Assembly (NCBI RefSeq): GCF_024267655.1
Contig: NZ_CP100595.1
Location: 434,001-498,000, forward strand
DNA from: Arcobacter roscoffensis
GTDB lineage: Bacteria; Campylobacterota; Campylobacteria; Campylobacterales; Arcobacteraceae
Direction: 5' to 3'
Length of the DNA: 64,000 nucleotides
Position 1 is the stretch's first letter. Each line of letters opens with the position of its first letter. This document shows positions 54,395-63,251 of the stretch, piece after piece. The notes under the pieces are model-generated. The model made no database searches and had not been told where the DNA came from. It was given only the letters and a program-made list of their open reading frames with translations. The position numbers and the translations under genes are program-made.

Positions 54395-56710
54395 TTAGAA
54401 GAGCCTTTTAGGCTCTCCTAGGAAGTATCCTTGAGAATAATCTATCCCCAATTCTTTTATTTTTTGTAATACATCGTCATTTCCAACAAATTCAGCAACA
54501 GTTTTAATTTTTTGTTTAACTGCAAATACAATAATAGATTCAACAACATGTTTACTATATTCATCTGTTAGAATATTTTTTATTAATGAGCCATCAATTT
54601 TTAATATATCTGGTTGAAATTGAAGTAATCTTTCATAGTTTGAATAACCACTTCCAAAGTCATCTATTGCAATAGTAACACCTGCTTGCATTTTACTTTT
54701 TAAAATAAACTCTTTAACTAAATCAAAATCTTTAACTTCTTCATCTTCTAGAAGTTCAAAAGTAACTCTTCCGTGATTTTCTTTTTTGCTTACAAGCTTC
54801 CATAAAAGAGTTCTTAATTTAGAGTTTTCAATATCAGATGAAGATAGATTTATTGTTATACCTTTATCTGTATGTTTTAATGCATTAAAAGAGTTTTGTA
54901 TTACAAGTTCTGTAATATCTGAGTAGTAACCTGTTTTTTTTGCTACATCTAAAAATTGAAAAGGTGATAATATATTTCCATTTTTATCTATAAGTCTAAT
55001 TAGAGATTCATATTTTTCAATTTTGTTTGTTCTATTATTTATAATAGGTTGGAAGTATGAAATAAAACTTCCCTCTTTTGCAAGAGCATCTTTTATAATA
55101 CCAATATTTTTAAGTTTATTTCGTGCTTCTATTTGAGCACGTCTATGGAAGTTTTTTGCATCAATTATTGGTATTTTATATTTTAAAGCATGTTGTATAG
55201 CTAAATAAGCATCATCTAAAATATGATTCCCTTCTTTAGCATAACTAATACAAATATCAACATCATAGCTAGTTTCCATAAATGAAATACCAATCTCTTT
55301 AAATTTCTCTATTACTTTTTTAAGAGTGTATTCGATCTTCCCATCACTTAATTCTTCATTTTTTAAGAACGCAAAAAGCCCATTATTTAGGTTATATACT
55401 TTTTTAAGATTAAAATCATAAGGGAAGTAGTTTAAAATTACTTGCTCAAACTCAAATTCAAAAGTATGCATTAAAGTTTCTGAATAAAATTCTTTAAAAA
55501 GATCATAATTTGCAATTTGTAAAAATATCAATGTTGGATTTTCTAAATATGACAAGTCAGCAAGAAGCTGTTTTTTAGGGTTCATAACATCTGTAATATC
55601 ATGTCTTATTCCAATAATCTCTTTAATATTTCCATCTATATCAATAATTGGAGAAATAGTTGCATCCACATAATAAGAAGTACCATCACGTCTTAGGTTT
55701 TTTATAATACCTTTAAAAGTTTTATGTTCTTTTATATGTTTCCACATGTCTTCATATATTTTTTTAGGCATATCCGGATGTCTTACTATATTATGAGATT
55801 TTCCTAGTAGGTACTCTTGTGAATATCCGCTTATTTCACAAAATTTATCATTTGCTTGAGTGATAATTCCCCTTGGATCAGTTTTGCTGATAATATCACT
55901 TTCATTTAAAACTCTTTTATACTCATTTAATTCTTTAGCTTGTTCTGCAATTGTTTCAATATATTCAGCTTGTGAAATATGTAAATCTGCTTTTAAAAGA
56001 ATCTCTTCTGTTAAAAAAGGTTTTTTCATAAAATCAATAGCTCCATGTTTTATAACATATGCATATTTTTGTCTATCTTCACTACTTGAAAGAATTATTA
56101 CTGGAATATTTTTTGTTCTAGTATCTTTTTTAATTAGTTCTAAAACTTGTGTACCAGATATTTTAGGCATTTCTAAATCTAAAAAAATAAGATTTATTTT
56201 ACTATGGTGTTTTAAAAAGTCAATGGCTTCTTGTCCATCTTTTACACTAGATATTTTATAGTTTTTTGTTTCTAAAATATTAGTAATAGATCTTCTTACA
56301 AAAGAAGAATCATCCACAACTAATATTTCTTTTTCTTTATTTTTCGATAGATTTATAATTAAGTTATGTAAATCTTTTACAAGAGTTTTTAATGGTGTTT
56401 CTTTTGAAAAATAATCAACAACACCATGTTCAAATAAATAGTTTCTTCTTTGAATATCACTACTTCCTGTAAGCACGATAATTTTTGATTTATTTTTTTT
56501 ATCTGATAAGTTAAGTATTAGTTCATCCCCTTCTCCATCTGGAAGGATTAAGTCAAGTAGAATATAATCAATATCAGGTGTCTCGTCTATTTTTTCATGG
56601 GCTTGCTTGATAGTAAAAGCTTGTAGAATTTCAAAATTAGGCTTTCTTAATAATGCTAATAAAGTATTGCTATAAGTTTTTGAATCCTCAATAATTAAAA
56701 TTTTAGTCAT
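54395..56710 (-). CDS. REC-REC-PAS-(degenerate GGDEF)-EAL protein, cyclic di-GMP phosphodiesterase
   Basis: A 771-residue protein with two tandem receiver domains (phospho-Asp in LLDLILPD and FLDLEMP). An Aer/CetB-like PAS follows (GYSQEYLLGKSHNIVRHPDMP), then a degenerate GGDEF (NNGLF) and an EAL domain with catalytic residues kept (KYESLIRL, FELLEDE, AIDDFGSGYSNY, KIDGSLI, AEFVG). The last motif has Gly where the paralogue at 25265 has Glu (AEFVE). It probably degrades cyclic di-GMP under control of two phospho-inputs and redox or ligand sensing. It is convergent with moaA with a 2-bp gap. Confidence 0.9.
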   Translation of the reverse strand: MTKILIIEDSKTYSNTLLALLRKPNFEILQAFTIKQAHEKIDETPDIDYILLDLILPDGEGDELILNLSDKKNKSKIIVLTGSSDIQRRNYLFEHGVVDYFSKETPLKTLVKDLHNLIINLSKNKEKEILVVDDSSFVRRSITNILETKNYKISSVKDGQEAIDFLKHHSKINLIFLDLEMPKISGTQVLELIKKDTRTKNIPVIILSSSEDRQKYAYVIKHGAIDFMKKPFLTEEILLKADLHISQAEYIETIAEQAKELNEYKRVLNESDIISKTDPRGIITQANDKFCEISGYSQEYLLGKSHNIVRHPDMPKKIYEDMWKHIKEHKTFKGIIKNLRRDGTSYYVDATISPIIDIDGNIKEIIGIRHDITDVMNPKKQLLADLSYLENPTLIFLQIANYDLFKEFYSETLMHTFEFEFEQVILNYFPYDFNLKKVYNLNNGLFAFLKNEELSDGKIEYTLKKVIEKFKEIGISFMETSYDVDICISYAKEGNHILDDAYLAIQHALKYKIPIIDAKNFHRRAQIEARNKLKNIGIIKDALAKEGSFISYFQPIINNRTNKIEKYESLIRLIDKNGNILSPFQFLDVAKKTGYYSDITELVIQNSFNALKHTDKGITINLSSSDIENSKLRTLLWKLVSKKENHGRVTFELLEDEEVKDFDLVKEFILKSKMQAGVTIAIDDFGSGYSNYERLLQFQPDILKIDGSLIKNILTDEYSKHVVESIIVFAVKQKIKTVAEFVGNDDVLQKIKELGIDYSQGYFLGEPKRLF
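54400..54416. terminator. Hairpin between moaA and the EAL gene
   Basis: AGAGCC, loop TTTTA and GGCTCT form a 6-bp GC-rich stem just after moaA, inside the 3' end of the convergent gene. There is no T run, so termination is uncertain. Confidence 0.4.
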
Positions 56711-56865
56711 AAAGTTTAAAGCCTTTGAGTTTTAGTGTCTAATAATTAGACGAGATTATAGCATAGTAATATTAAATTATTAAAATATAATTATGAGAAC
56801 TAAAAAATATAACGTAGATAATTTTTAGTTTTTATAGGCTTTTTTTACTCTAAGAATAGATTAGA

Positions 56866-56871
56866 TATAAT
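56866..56871 (+). promoter_or_regulatory. -10 element for the sbtA operon
   Basis: TATAAT lies 43 bp before the sbtA ATG, with AGGAA as ribosome site. It is in the 203-bp divergent gap to the EAL gene, which otherwise shows only AT-rich sequence. Confidence 0.5.
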
Positions 56872-56913
56872 ACCGTCTATTTAATAAACGAATTAATAGG
56901 AAATTATATACTT

Positions 56914-57900
56914 ATGAATATAGATTTAATCATTCAAAACATTATGAACCCTCCAATATTGTTTTTCTTTTTAGGAATGCTTGCAGTTTTTTTCAAATCA
57001 GATTTAAATATCCCTCAACCTTTACCAAAGTTTTTTTCTTTGTATTTATTAATAGCTATTGGTTTACATGGTGGATATGAGTTATCAAAAAGTGGTTTAG
57101 ACCTTTATATTTTAAAAGCTTTATCTTTGGCTGTATTTATGGCTATTTTAGTTCCAATTTACAGTTACTTTATATTAAAAGTTAAGCTTGATACCTACAA
57201 TGCAGTAGCAATATCTGCAACCTATGGGTCTATTAGTGCAGTTACTTTTATAACAGGTATCACTTATCTTCAAACTATTGGTGTAGAGTATGGTGGATAT
57301 ATGGTTGCTGCTATGACTTTAATGGAATCGCCAGCGATTGTAATAGGTCTTGTTTTTGCAGCTATTTTTGCAAAAGATAAATTAAAAGAGGGCGAAGTAG
57401 CTGAAAAAACTGATTATAAAGAGATTTTAAGAGAGGCATTTTTAAACCCTTCTGTATTTCTTTTAATTGGAGCTTTAATAATTGGTATTGTAACAGGACA
57501 AAGAGGTTGGGACTCAATGGAGCCTTTATTTGGAACTTTATTTAAAGGTGTTTTAGCATTTTTCTTACTTGATATGGGACTTGTTGCTGCAAAAAGACTT
57601 TATGAACTTAAAAAAGTTGGTATGTTTTTAATTGTATTTGCTTTAGTAATGCCCCTAGTTAATGCATCGATTGCAATATCATTTGCTTACTTTTTTGAGA
57701 TCTCAAAAGGAGATGCTTTCCTTTTAGCCTTATTAAGTGCCAGTGCTTCTTATATAGCAGTACCAGCAGCTATGAGACTATCAGTACCTCAGGCTAATCC
57801 AAGTATTTATTTACCACTTAGTCTAGCAGTAACTTTCCCTTTCAATATTTCATTAGGGATACCTATTTACTACTACTTTATAAATTTAATATGGGGCTAA
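56914..57900 (+). CDS. sbtA: SbtA-family sodium-dependent bicarbonate transporter
   Basis: A 328-residue membrane protein with about ten helices in two inverted halves. Residues IPQPLPKFFSLYLLIAIGLHGGYEL, AVAISATYGSISAVTF and GVLAFFLLDMGLVAAKRL match the SbtA family, which imports HCO3- with Na+. The gene is followed after 1 bp by a PII-like partner and then purK and purE. Both CO2-fixing roles (reverse TCA or carboxylases) and supply for PurK are possible uses. Confidence 0.88.
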   Translation: MNIDLIIQNIMNPPILFFFLGMLAVFFKSDLNIPQPLPKFFSLYLLIAIGLHGGYELSKSGLDLYILKALSLAVFMAILVPIYSYFILKVKLDTYNAVAISATYGSISAVTFITGITYLQTIGVEYGGYMVAAMTLMESPAIVIGLVFAAIFAKDKLKEGEVAEKTDYKEILREAFLNPSVFLLIGALIIGIVTGQRGWDSMEPLFGTLFKGVLAFFLLDMGLVAAKRLYELKKVGMFLIVFALVMPLVNASIAISFAYFFEISKGDAFLLALLSASASYIAVPAAMRLSVPQANPSIYLPLSLAVTFPFNISLGIPIYYYFINLIWG

Positions 57901-57901
57901 C

Positions 57902-58192
57902 ATGAAAAAAATGAAAAAAATAGAAATAGTTTTAGAATCAGTTTATACAAATAAACTTTTAGAACTATTTAGAAAAAATGGAATAACTAGATACACTATT
58001 ATCAAAGATATAGAAGGTAATGGAGAACATGGTCTAAGACAAGCAGATGAAGTTACTGATGTATTTAGTAATAATTATATTTTTACTGTTTGTGATGAGC
58101 AGGTCTTTTTAAATACAAAAGAAGACATTAGAAGTTTTTCAAAAAAATATAGTGGTAAATGTATCGTATCTGATGTAATGTGGTTATTATAA
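57902..58192 (+). CDS. PII-like regulator, SbtB type
   Basis: A 96-residue ferredoxin-like protein. The opening KKIEIVLESVYTNKLLELFRKNGI, then TRYTIIKDIEGNGEHG and the final IVSDVMWLL fit PII-like SbtB proteins. In cyanobacteria SbtB binds adenyl nucleotides and gates SbtA. The position 1 bp behind sbtA supports this. The T-loop is short and the PII uridylylation Tyr is not seen. Confidence 0.82.
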   Translation: MKKMKKIEIVLESVYTNKLLELFRKNGITRYTIIKDIEGNGEHGLRQADEVTDVFSNNYIFTVCDEQVFLNTKEDIRSFSKKYSGKCIVSDVMWLL

Positions 58193-58213
58193 AATATTTG
58201 TAAAGAGGGAAGA

Positions 58214-59365
58214 ATGACAAAAGATTTTAATTATTCTAATTTGAAATTAGGAATTATTGGTGGTGGACAACTTGGTAAAATTATGGCAGTTAAAGCTAAA
58301 AAAATGGGTTTTCATGTAACTATACTTGATCCTACACTTGACTGTCCAGCAGCTCAGGTTTCAGATAAGCAAATTGTAGGTGGTTTTTTTGATAAAGATA
58401 AACTTGAGCAAATTGTAAAAGATAGTGATGTTACTACATTTGAGTTAGAGCATGTTGATACATCAGTTCTTAAAAAACTTTATGATGAGGATAATAATAT
58501 CCACCCATCACCTTACTTAATTGAGTTAATTCAAGATAAATTCAAACAAAAAGAGTTTTTAGACAAAAAAGGAATTCCAGTTCCAAAATATAAAAATGTA
58601 CAAACTCCTGCTGATTTAGAAAGCTTTGGATTGCCTATTATTCAAAAAGCTAGAAAAGGTGGATATGATGGTAAAGGTGTTGCTTTATTAAAAGATAAAG
58701 ATGATTTACAAAATGCACTGCCTGGTGAGACTTTTATTGAAGAGTTAGTTGATATTAAAAAAGAATTAGCTGTAATGGTTTCAAGAAATATTGAAGGTCA
58801 AATTGCTTGTTATCCTGTGGTTGAAATGTTATTTGATGATAGAGTAAATATCTGTGATATTGTAATTGCTCCTGCAAAAGTTGATTCTAAAATAGAAGAA
58901 GCTGCAAGAAAAATGTCAATTGATTCTATTGAAGCTTTAGATGGTGTAGGTATTTTTGGTGTTGAATTATTCTTAACAAATAATGATGAACTTTTAGTAA
59001 ATGAAATTGCGCCAAGACCTCATAATTCAGGACACTACACAGTTGAAGCCTGTGCAACTTCTCAGTTTGAGCAGATTATTAGAGCTGTAACAAATTTACC
59101 ATTAGGTTCAACAAAATTAATAACACCAGCTGCTATGGTTAACTTACTTGGAGAAGAAGGTTTTACAGGTGAACCTGTAATTGAAGGTATCCATGAAACT
59201 TTAGAAATTGATGGATTATCATTTCACTTTTACTCTAAAAAAGAGACAAAACCATTTAGAAAAATGGGACATATTACAGTTTTAGATGATACTGTAGATG
59301 GAGCTTTAGAAAAAGTTGAAAAAGCAAAAGAAATATTAAAAATAAAAGGGAGCAAAAAAGTATGA
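58214..59365 (+). CDS. purK: 5-(carboxyamino)imidazole ribonucleotide synthase
   Basis: A 383-residue ATP-grasp enzyme. The start has the [15 protein letters not shown] motif, then the Gly-rich loop [12 protein letters not shown] and the metal end [13 protein letters not shown]. It makes N5-CAIR from AIR, ATP and bicarbonate in purine synthesis. It overlaps purE by 4 bp. Being next to a bicarbonate importer is notable because bicarbonate is its substrate. Confidence 0.95.
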   Translation: MTKDFNYSNLKLGIIGGGQLGKIMAVKAKKMGFHVTILDPTLDCPAAQVSDKQIVGGFFDKDKLEQIVKDSDVTTFELEHVDTSVLKKLYDEDNNIHPSPYLIELIQDKFKQKEFLDKKGIPVPKYKNVQTPADLESFGLPIIQKARKGGYDGKGVALLKDKDDLQNALPGETFIEELVDIKKELAVMVSRNIEGQIACYPVVEMLFDDRVNICDIVIAPAKVDSKIEEAARKMSIDSIEALDGVGIFGVELFLTNNDELLVNEIAPRPHNSGHYTVEACATSQFEQIIRAVTNLPLGSTKLITPAAMVNLLGEEGFTGEPVIEGIHETLEIDGLSFHFYSKKETKPFRKMGHITVLDDTVDGALEKVEKAKEILKIKGSKKV

Positions 59366-59889
59366 GTAAAAAACCATTAGTTGGGATTATTATGGGGAGT
59401 GATTCAGACTTACCTGTAATGCAAGATGCTGCAAAGATGTTAGAATTTTTTGGAATTGAGTATGAATTAACAATCGTATCAGCACACAGAACACCTGAAA
59501 AGCTTTTTGAGTATTCTAAAAAAGCAGAAAAAAGAGGACTAAGAACAATTATTGCAGGAGCTGGTGGAGCTGCTCATTTACCTGGAATGGTTGCTTCATT
59601 AACAGCATTACCAGTAATTGGTGTACCTGTTAAAACTTCTTCTTTAAGTGGATTAGATTCATTATTATCTATTGTTCAAATGCCAGGGGGAGTTCCTGTA
59701 TCAACAGTTGCAATTAACAACTCTAAAAATGCTGGAATTTTAGCAGCTCAAACTATTGGAGTAAAATCTAAAGAAGTTAGAAAGAAAATCTCTGAGTATA
59801 AAAAACAAATGAGAAAAGAAGTTGAAACTAAAGCTGTTAAGCTTGAAGATATCAAGTATGAAAAATATTTAAAAGAAATGGGAAAATAA
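59362..59889 (+). CDS. purE: N5-carboxyaminoimidazole ribonucleotide mutase
   Basis: A 175-residue class I PurE. It contains [42 protein letters not shown] and [18 protein letters not shown], with the catalytic His and Ser present. It converts N5-CAIR to CAIR, the next step after PurK. Confidence 0.97.
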   Translation: MSKKPLVGIIMGSDSDLPVMQDAAKMLEFFGIEYELTIVSAHRTPEKLFEYSKKAEKRGLRTIIAGAGGAAHLPGMVASLTALPVIGVPVKTSSLSGLDSLLSIVQMPGGVPVSTVAINNSKNAGILAAQTIGVKSKEVRKKISEYKKQMRKEVETKAVKLEDIKYEKYLKEMGK

Positions 59890-59934
59890 ATCCTAATTCT
59901 TTTAAAAGTTAATCTAAGTTTAATTTAAACATAG

Positions 59935-59940
59935 TATAAT
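59935..59940 (+). promoter_or_regulatory. -10 element for rpsO
   Basis: TATAAT lies 59 bp before the rpsO start at 59994, after the purE stop. A long leader with a strong AGGAGGT ribosome site at 59983-59989 follows. Confidence 0.6.
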
Positions 59941-59993
59941 TCGCGACCACTTTAATTTGAAGTGAGAATAAATATACCTATTAGGAGGTCATG

Positions 59994-60266
59994 ATGGCTT
60001 TAGATCAGGACGTAAAAGCAAGTATAGTAGCAAAATATGCAAAAAAAGATGGTGATACAGGTTCAGCGCAAGTTCAAATTGCAATTTTAACAGAGCAAAT
60101 CAAAGTATTAACTGAGCACTTAAAAATCAACAAAAAAGATCACTCTTCAAGATTAGGTCTTTTAAAAATGGTTGGAAAAAGAAAAAGATTATTAAAATAC
60201 TTAAAAGCTAAATCTTACACTGAATTTACTGAATTAGTAGCTTCATTAGGAATTAGAGCTAAGTAA
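59994..60266 (+). CDS. rpsO: 30S ribosomal protein S15
   Basis: A 90-residue S15. Two ATGs lie in tandem; the one at 59994 gives the normal MALDQ start and a 4-5 bp gap from AGGAGG, so it is preferred over 59991. The signature [41 protein letters not shown] binds 16S rRNA helices. Length is standard (about 89). Confidence 0.97.
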   Translation: MALDQDVKASIVAKYAKKDGDTGSAQVQIAILTEQIKVLTEHLKINKKDHSSRLGLLKMVGKRKRLLKYLKAKSYTEFTELVASLGIRAK

Positions 60267-60293
60267 TTAGTCTATTTAATAAATTTAGAAAAA

Positions 60294-60323
60294 GGTCACA
60301 AGGGAGCTTGTGGCCTTTTTTTT
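60294..60323 (+). terminator. Terminator after rpsO
   Basis: GGTCACAAG, loop GGAG and CTTGTGGCC form a 9-bp stem with one G-T pair, followed by eight T (60316-60323). Confidence 0.9.
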
Positions 60324-60435
60324 GGTCTTTTTTCTAAGTAAAATGAATAGTAATTATCATTTTTAACACTTCACAATAACTTATCTTAACCATACTTCAT
60401 GTAAAATACAAATAATAAAAAATATCGGGACAAAA

Positions 60436-60837
60436 ATGTTATTAACAAAAAAAAGTGAATATGCCTTACTTTCTTTGATTTCAATTGCAAAAAGTGAAAA
60501 TCCAAAGAATGTTGACGTATTATCAAAAGAATTAGACATTTCAAAATCATTTTTAGCAAAAATCATGCAAAATCTTGCAAAACATCAGATTGTAGTATCT
60601 CATAGAGGTGTAAATGGTGGATTTGCTCTAAAAAAGTCATGGGATGAAATTACAATATTAGAAATTACAACAGCAGCAGAAGAGAAAATACCATCAGTTT
60701 TTGAGTGTGCACCATCAATAGATAGTTGCCCAAGTCATAAAGGTATGCTATGTACAATTTGGCCTCTTCTAAATAACTTACAATCAAAAATCAATGGCTT
60801 TTTAGAAGAATTAACGCTAAAAGATATTGCTTCATGA
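60436..60837 (+). CDS. Rrf2-family transcriptional regulator
   Basis: A 133-residue winged-helix regulator. The start KKSEYALLSLISIAK, the recognition region ISKSFLAKIMQNLAKHQIV and the wing SHRGVNGGFAL are typical of Rrf2. Three Cys in CAPSIDSCPSHKGMLC could hold an iron-sulfur cluster, as in NsrR or IscR, so iron-sulfur, NO or redox sensing is likely. It overlaps the DHH gene by 4 bp. Confidence 0.9.
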   Translation: MLLTKKSEYALLSLISIAKSENPKNVDVLSKELDISKSFLAKIMQNLAKHQIVVSHRGVNGGFALKKSWDEITILEITTAAEEKIPSVFECAPSIDSCPSHKGMLCTIWPLLNNLQSKINGFLEELTLKDIAS

Positions 60838-61880
60838 AACTATTTCATATTTCACATAATGACTTAGATGGTTATGGTTGTCATTTAATTACAAAAGAGT
60901 ATTTTAAAGAAGGTTTTTTCTACAATGCTAATTATGGTTTAGAAGTTAAGCTATGTATTAAAAAAGTTTTAGAGCAAATAGAAGAATTTAAAGATGAAGA
61001 AATTTTATTTTTAATTAGTGATTTAAATCTTACTTTTCAAGAATCAAAAGATTTAGATAGAGATATAGAAGCTCTAATTAAAGATGGTTACAATATAAAA
61101 CTTCAACTTCTAGATCACCATGCAACAGGACAAAAAAGTGCTGATAAATTTCATTGGTACTATTTAGACACAACTAGATGTGCTACAAGAATTGTATATG
61201 ATTATATGTTTGAAGAGTATGATGGTTTTATTTGTGATACAAGTGCTTGGATGAAGCCTTTGGTTGATGCGATAAATGCTATTGATATTTGGTTAGAAGA
61301 CCAACATAAAAACTTTGAGTTTGGAAAAGTTTTAATGTCAATGGTTAGTAAAGCAAGAGAAATAAACAATGTACTTTTTGCAGATTTAAATAGAGAATAT
61401 AGAATCTTTTTACTTAAAAAAGCAGTTGATTTTATAAATGAAAAAGATGGAAATATAAAGCTTGATAATCAAGTACACTCTTTCAAAAAAGAGTTTTTAA
61501 GGCTTGATAAAAATGATGATACTTTAGATAATCTAAGTGCTAAATATTTAGTTAAAACACTTGCAGATGTAAAAGAGAATCTTACTGTTACTTATAATGG
61601 ACACAAGGGATTATTAACTCATTGTTTAGGTTCTATTTCAATTCCTGCAAATGCTTTTTTAAAGGCAAATCCTGATTATGACTTCTTTATTGATATCGGA
61701 AGAAAAGGAAATGCTTCATTTAGAGCAGATGGAAAAGTAGATGTTTCTTTAATGGCTCAAAAGCTTGCAAATGGAGGAGGTCATGTAAATGCCTCTGGTG
61801 CTAAGTTTGATACTTTTAAAGAAACTATACATTATGAAGAAGTGAAAAACTTCATTCAACAAAGATTAGATAAACTCTAA
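60834..61880 (+). CDS. DHH-family phosphoesterase
   Basis: A 348-residue metal-dependent phosphoesterase. The DHH motifs are HNDLDGYGC, SDLNL and LLDHHATG, and the C-terminal DHHA1 part has GGGHVNASGAKF. Relatives cut short oligonucleotides (NrnA) or cyclic dinucleotides (GdpP); no PAS or GGDEF part is present. Which substrate applies cannot be told. It is translationally coupled to the Rrf2 gene. Confidence 0.88.
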   Translation: MKLFHISHNDLDGYGCHLITKEYFKEGFFYNANYGLEVKLCIKKVLEQIEEFKDEEILFLISDLNLTFQESKDLDRDIEALIKDGYNIKLQLLDHHATGQKSADKFHWYYLDTTRCATRIVYDYMFEEYDGFICDTSAWMKPLVDAINAIDIWLEDQHKNFEFGKVLMSMVSKAREINNVLFADLNREYRIFLLKKAVDFINEKDGNIKLDNQVHSFKKEFLRLDKNDDTLDNLSAKYLVKTLADVKENLTVTYNGHKGLLTHCLGSISIPANAFLKANPDYDFFIDIGRKGNASFRADGKVDVSLMAQKLANGGGHVNASGAKFDTFKETIHYEEVKNFIQQRLDKL

Positions 61881-61999
61881 TCTTTGTTGATATAACTAGT
61901 ATGAGTTTTTACCTCACTTTTCAAATCTTTTTTATTTAAATCTTGAACTACATTTATTACTATAATTATAAAAAGAAAATATACAAATCCTTTTTTCAT
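61877..61999 (-). CDS. 40-residue single-helix protein downstream of cydB
   Basis: A small ORF starting MKKGFVYFLFIIIVINVVQDL, with one hydrophobic helix (about 4-19) and a charged tail ending YINKD. The ribosome site AAGGG is 4-5 bp upstream. It lies 12 bp after the 31-residue ORF and its stop overlaps the convergent DHH gene stop by 4 bp. Function is unknown. It could be a further oxidase subunit; a secreted peptide is less likely. Confidence 0.6.
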   Translation of the reverse strand: MKKGFVYFLFIIIVINVVQDLNKKDLKSEVKTHTSYINKD

Positions 62000-62011
62000 A
62001 GCCCTTATCAT

Positions 62012-62107
62012 TTACTTTTCCTTAATATTTCTTAATGATAATTTATAAGCCATATATATAACTATAGGCCATGAACAAAGCCAAATAATTGAACTTAGAT
62101 ACTCCAT
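62012..62107 (-). CDS. 31-residue CydX-like small membrane protein
   Basis: A small ORF, MEYLSSIIWLCSWPIVIYMA and a basic tail ending NIKEK. One helix spans about residues 5-20. AGGAG (62114-62118) lies 6 bp upstream and overlaps the cydB stop, so it is translationally coupled. Position and size match CydX, a single-helix subunit of cytochrome bd (37 residues in E. coli), though sequence likeness is weak. Confidence 0.7.
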   Translation of the reverse strand: MEYLSSIIWLCSWPIVIYMAYKLSLRNIKEK

Positions 62108-62116
62108 ATTAATCTC

Positions 62117-63250
62117 CTAATAATTGTGTGCGTGAGGATCTTCTATTTCCTCTTTTGTGATTTTTACTTTATCCATTTGATACCAAACATATGTGATATA
62201 TGCTATTACAAAAGGCACCATAAAAGATACATAAGACATAGTTGTTAAAGTGTAGTGACTACCTGAACTGTTTTGTATAGTAAGTGAGCTTTGTAAATCA
62301 TATACAGATGGGTAATATGCTGTATTATTAAATCCAACATTTAAAAATAGTGCCATTACAGTTAAAACTATTCCTAATCCACCTGTTTTAATACAACAAG
62401 TCATATTAAAGTGAATAGTTACAACAACAGCTACTACAACCATAATAATTCCTAAAATAAAAAGAGCAAAAACTATAGGCATTTCTAAAAAGTTATGTAA
62501 ATATTTGTATTCAACTAAATAAACAAAACCCTCAGTATCATAAGCAAAACCATCTTTTGTAAATAGTAAAAACAGAAAAACAGAAAAGAAAAATAAAAAG
62601 ATAGGCATATTTATTTTTATACTTTTAATAGCTCTTTGTCTAATAATGACATGGTCTATATTGTTGATGAAATATAAAGCACCAGAGATTCTAACTAAAA
62701 AGAATAGGGCAAAACCAAGACTTAGATTAAAAGGACTTGCTAAAGCCTCTAATCCTCTTAAACTTGTATGCCAGTGAGAAAAGTTGTTTTCATCTACACT
62801 AAAAGCAGAACCTGAAAAAAATGTAGCAATAGCAACTCCAAGTAAGATGACACCTAAACTTCCATTTATGTATAAAAAGCTTTCATATACTTTTTGACCT
62901 AAGAAGTTTTGAGTCTTTTTTCTATACTCATAAGATACAGCTTGAATAATAAAACAAAATAAAATTGACATCCAAACCCAATAAGCCCCACCAAAACTAG
63001 TAGAATAAAACAAAGGAAAAGCTGCAAATAAAGCTCCTCCAAATAAAACAAGCGTTGTAAAACCAAGTTCCCATTTTCTACCAAGTGAGTTTACAAGCAT
63101 TGTTTTTAAAGTCTCATCCCCTTTTGAAATAGTTCCAAACAGAGTTTGCCCACCTTGCACAAACATAATAAATCCAAAAATACCACCAAGTAATGAGATT
63201 ATGATCCACCAGTATTGTTGTAATTGTAGTAGTGTTAGTTCTTCAAACAT
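62117..63250 (-). CDS. cydB: Cytochrome bd-type quinol oxidase subunit II
   Basis: A 377-residue membrane protein. The start at 63250 (MFEELTLLQLQQYWW) is chosen over 63274 because GGAGGT lies upstream and it follows the cydA stop by 1 bp. There are about eight to nine helices; WWIIISLLGGIFGFIMFVQGG and MVNSLGRKWELGFTTLVLFG are typical of CydB. It forms the heterodimer with CydA that reduces O2 using quinol at low oxygen. Confidence 0.92.
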   Translation of the reverse strand: MFEELTLLQLQQYWWIIISLLGGIFGFIMFVQGGQTLFGTISKGDETLKTMLVNSLGRKWELGFTTLVLFGGALFAAFPLFYSTSFGGAYWVWMSILFCFIIQAVSYEYRKKTQNFLGQKVYESFLYINGSLGVILLGVAIATFFSGSAFSVDENNFSHWHTSLRGLEALASPFNLSLGFALFFLVRISGALYFINNIDHVIIRQRAIKSIKINMPIFLFFFSVFLFLLFTKDGFAYDTEGFVYLVEYKYLHNFLEMPIVFALFILGIIMVVVAVVVTIHFNMTCCIKTGGLGIVLTVMALFLNVGFNNTAYYPSVYDLQSSLTIQNSSGSHYTLTTMSYVSFMVPFVIAYITYVWYQMDKVKITKEEIEDPHAHNY

Positions 63251-63251
63251 G

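Noticed and set aside
60381-60566. Minus-strand open frame over the Rrf2 start
   Set aside because: Overlaps the well-supported Rrf2 gene and has no family features.
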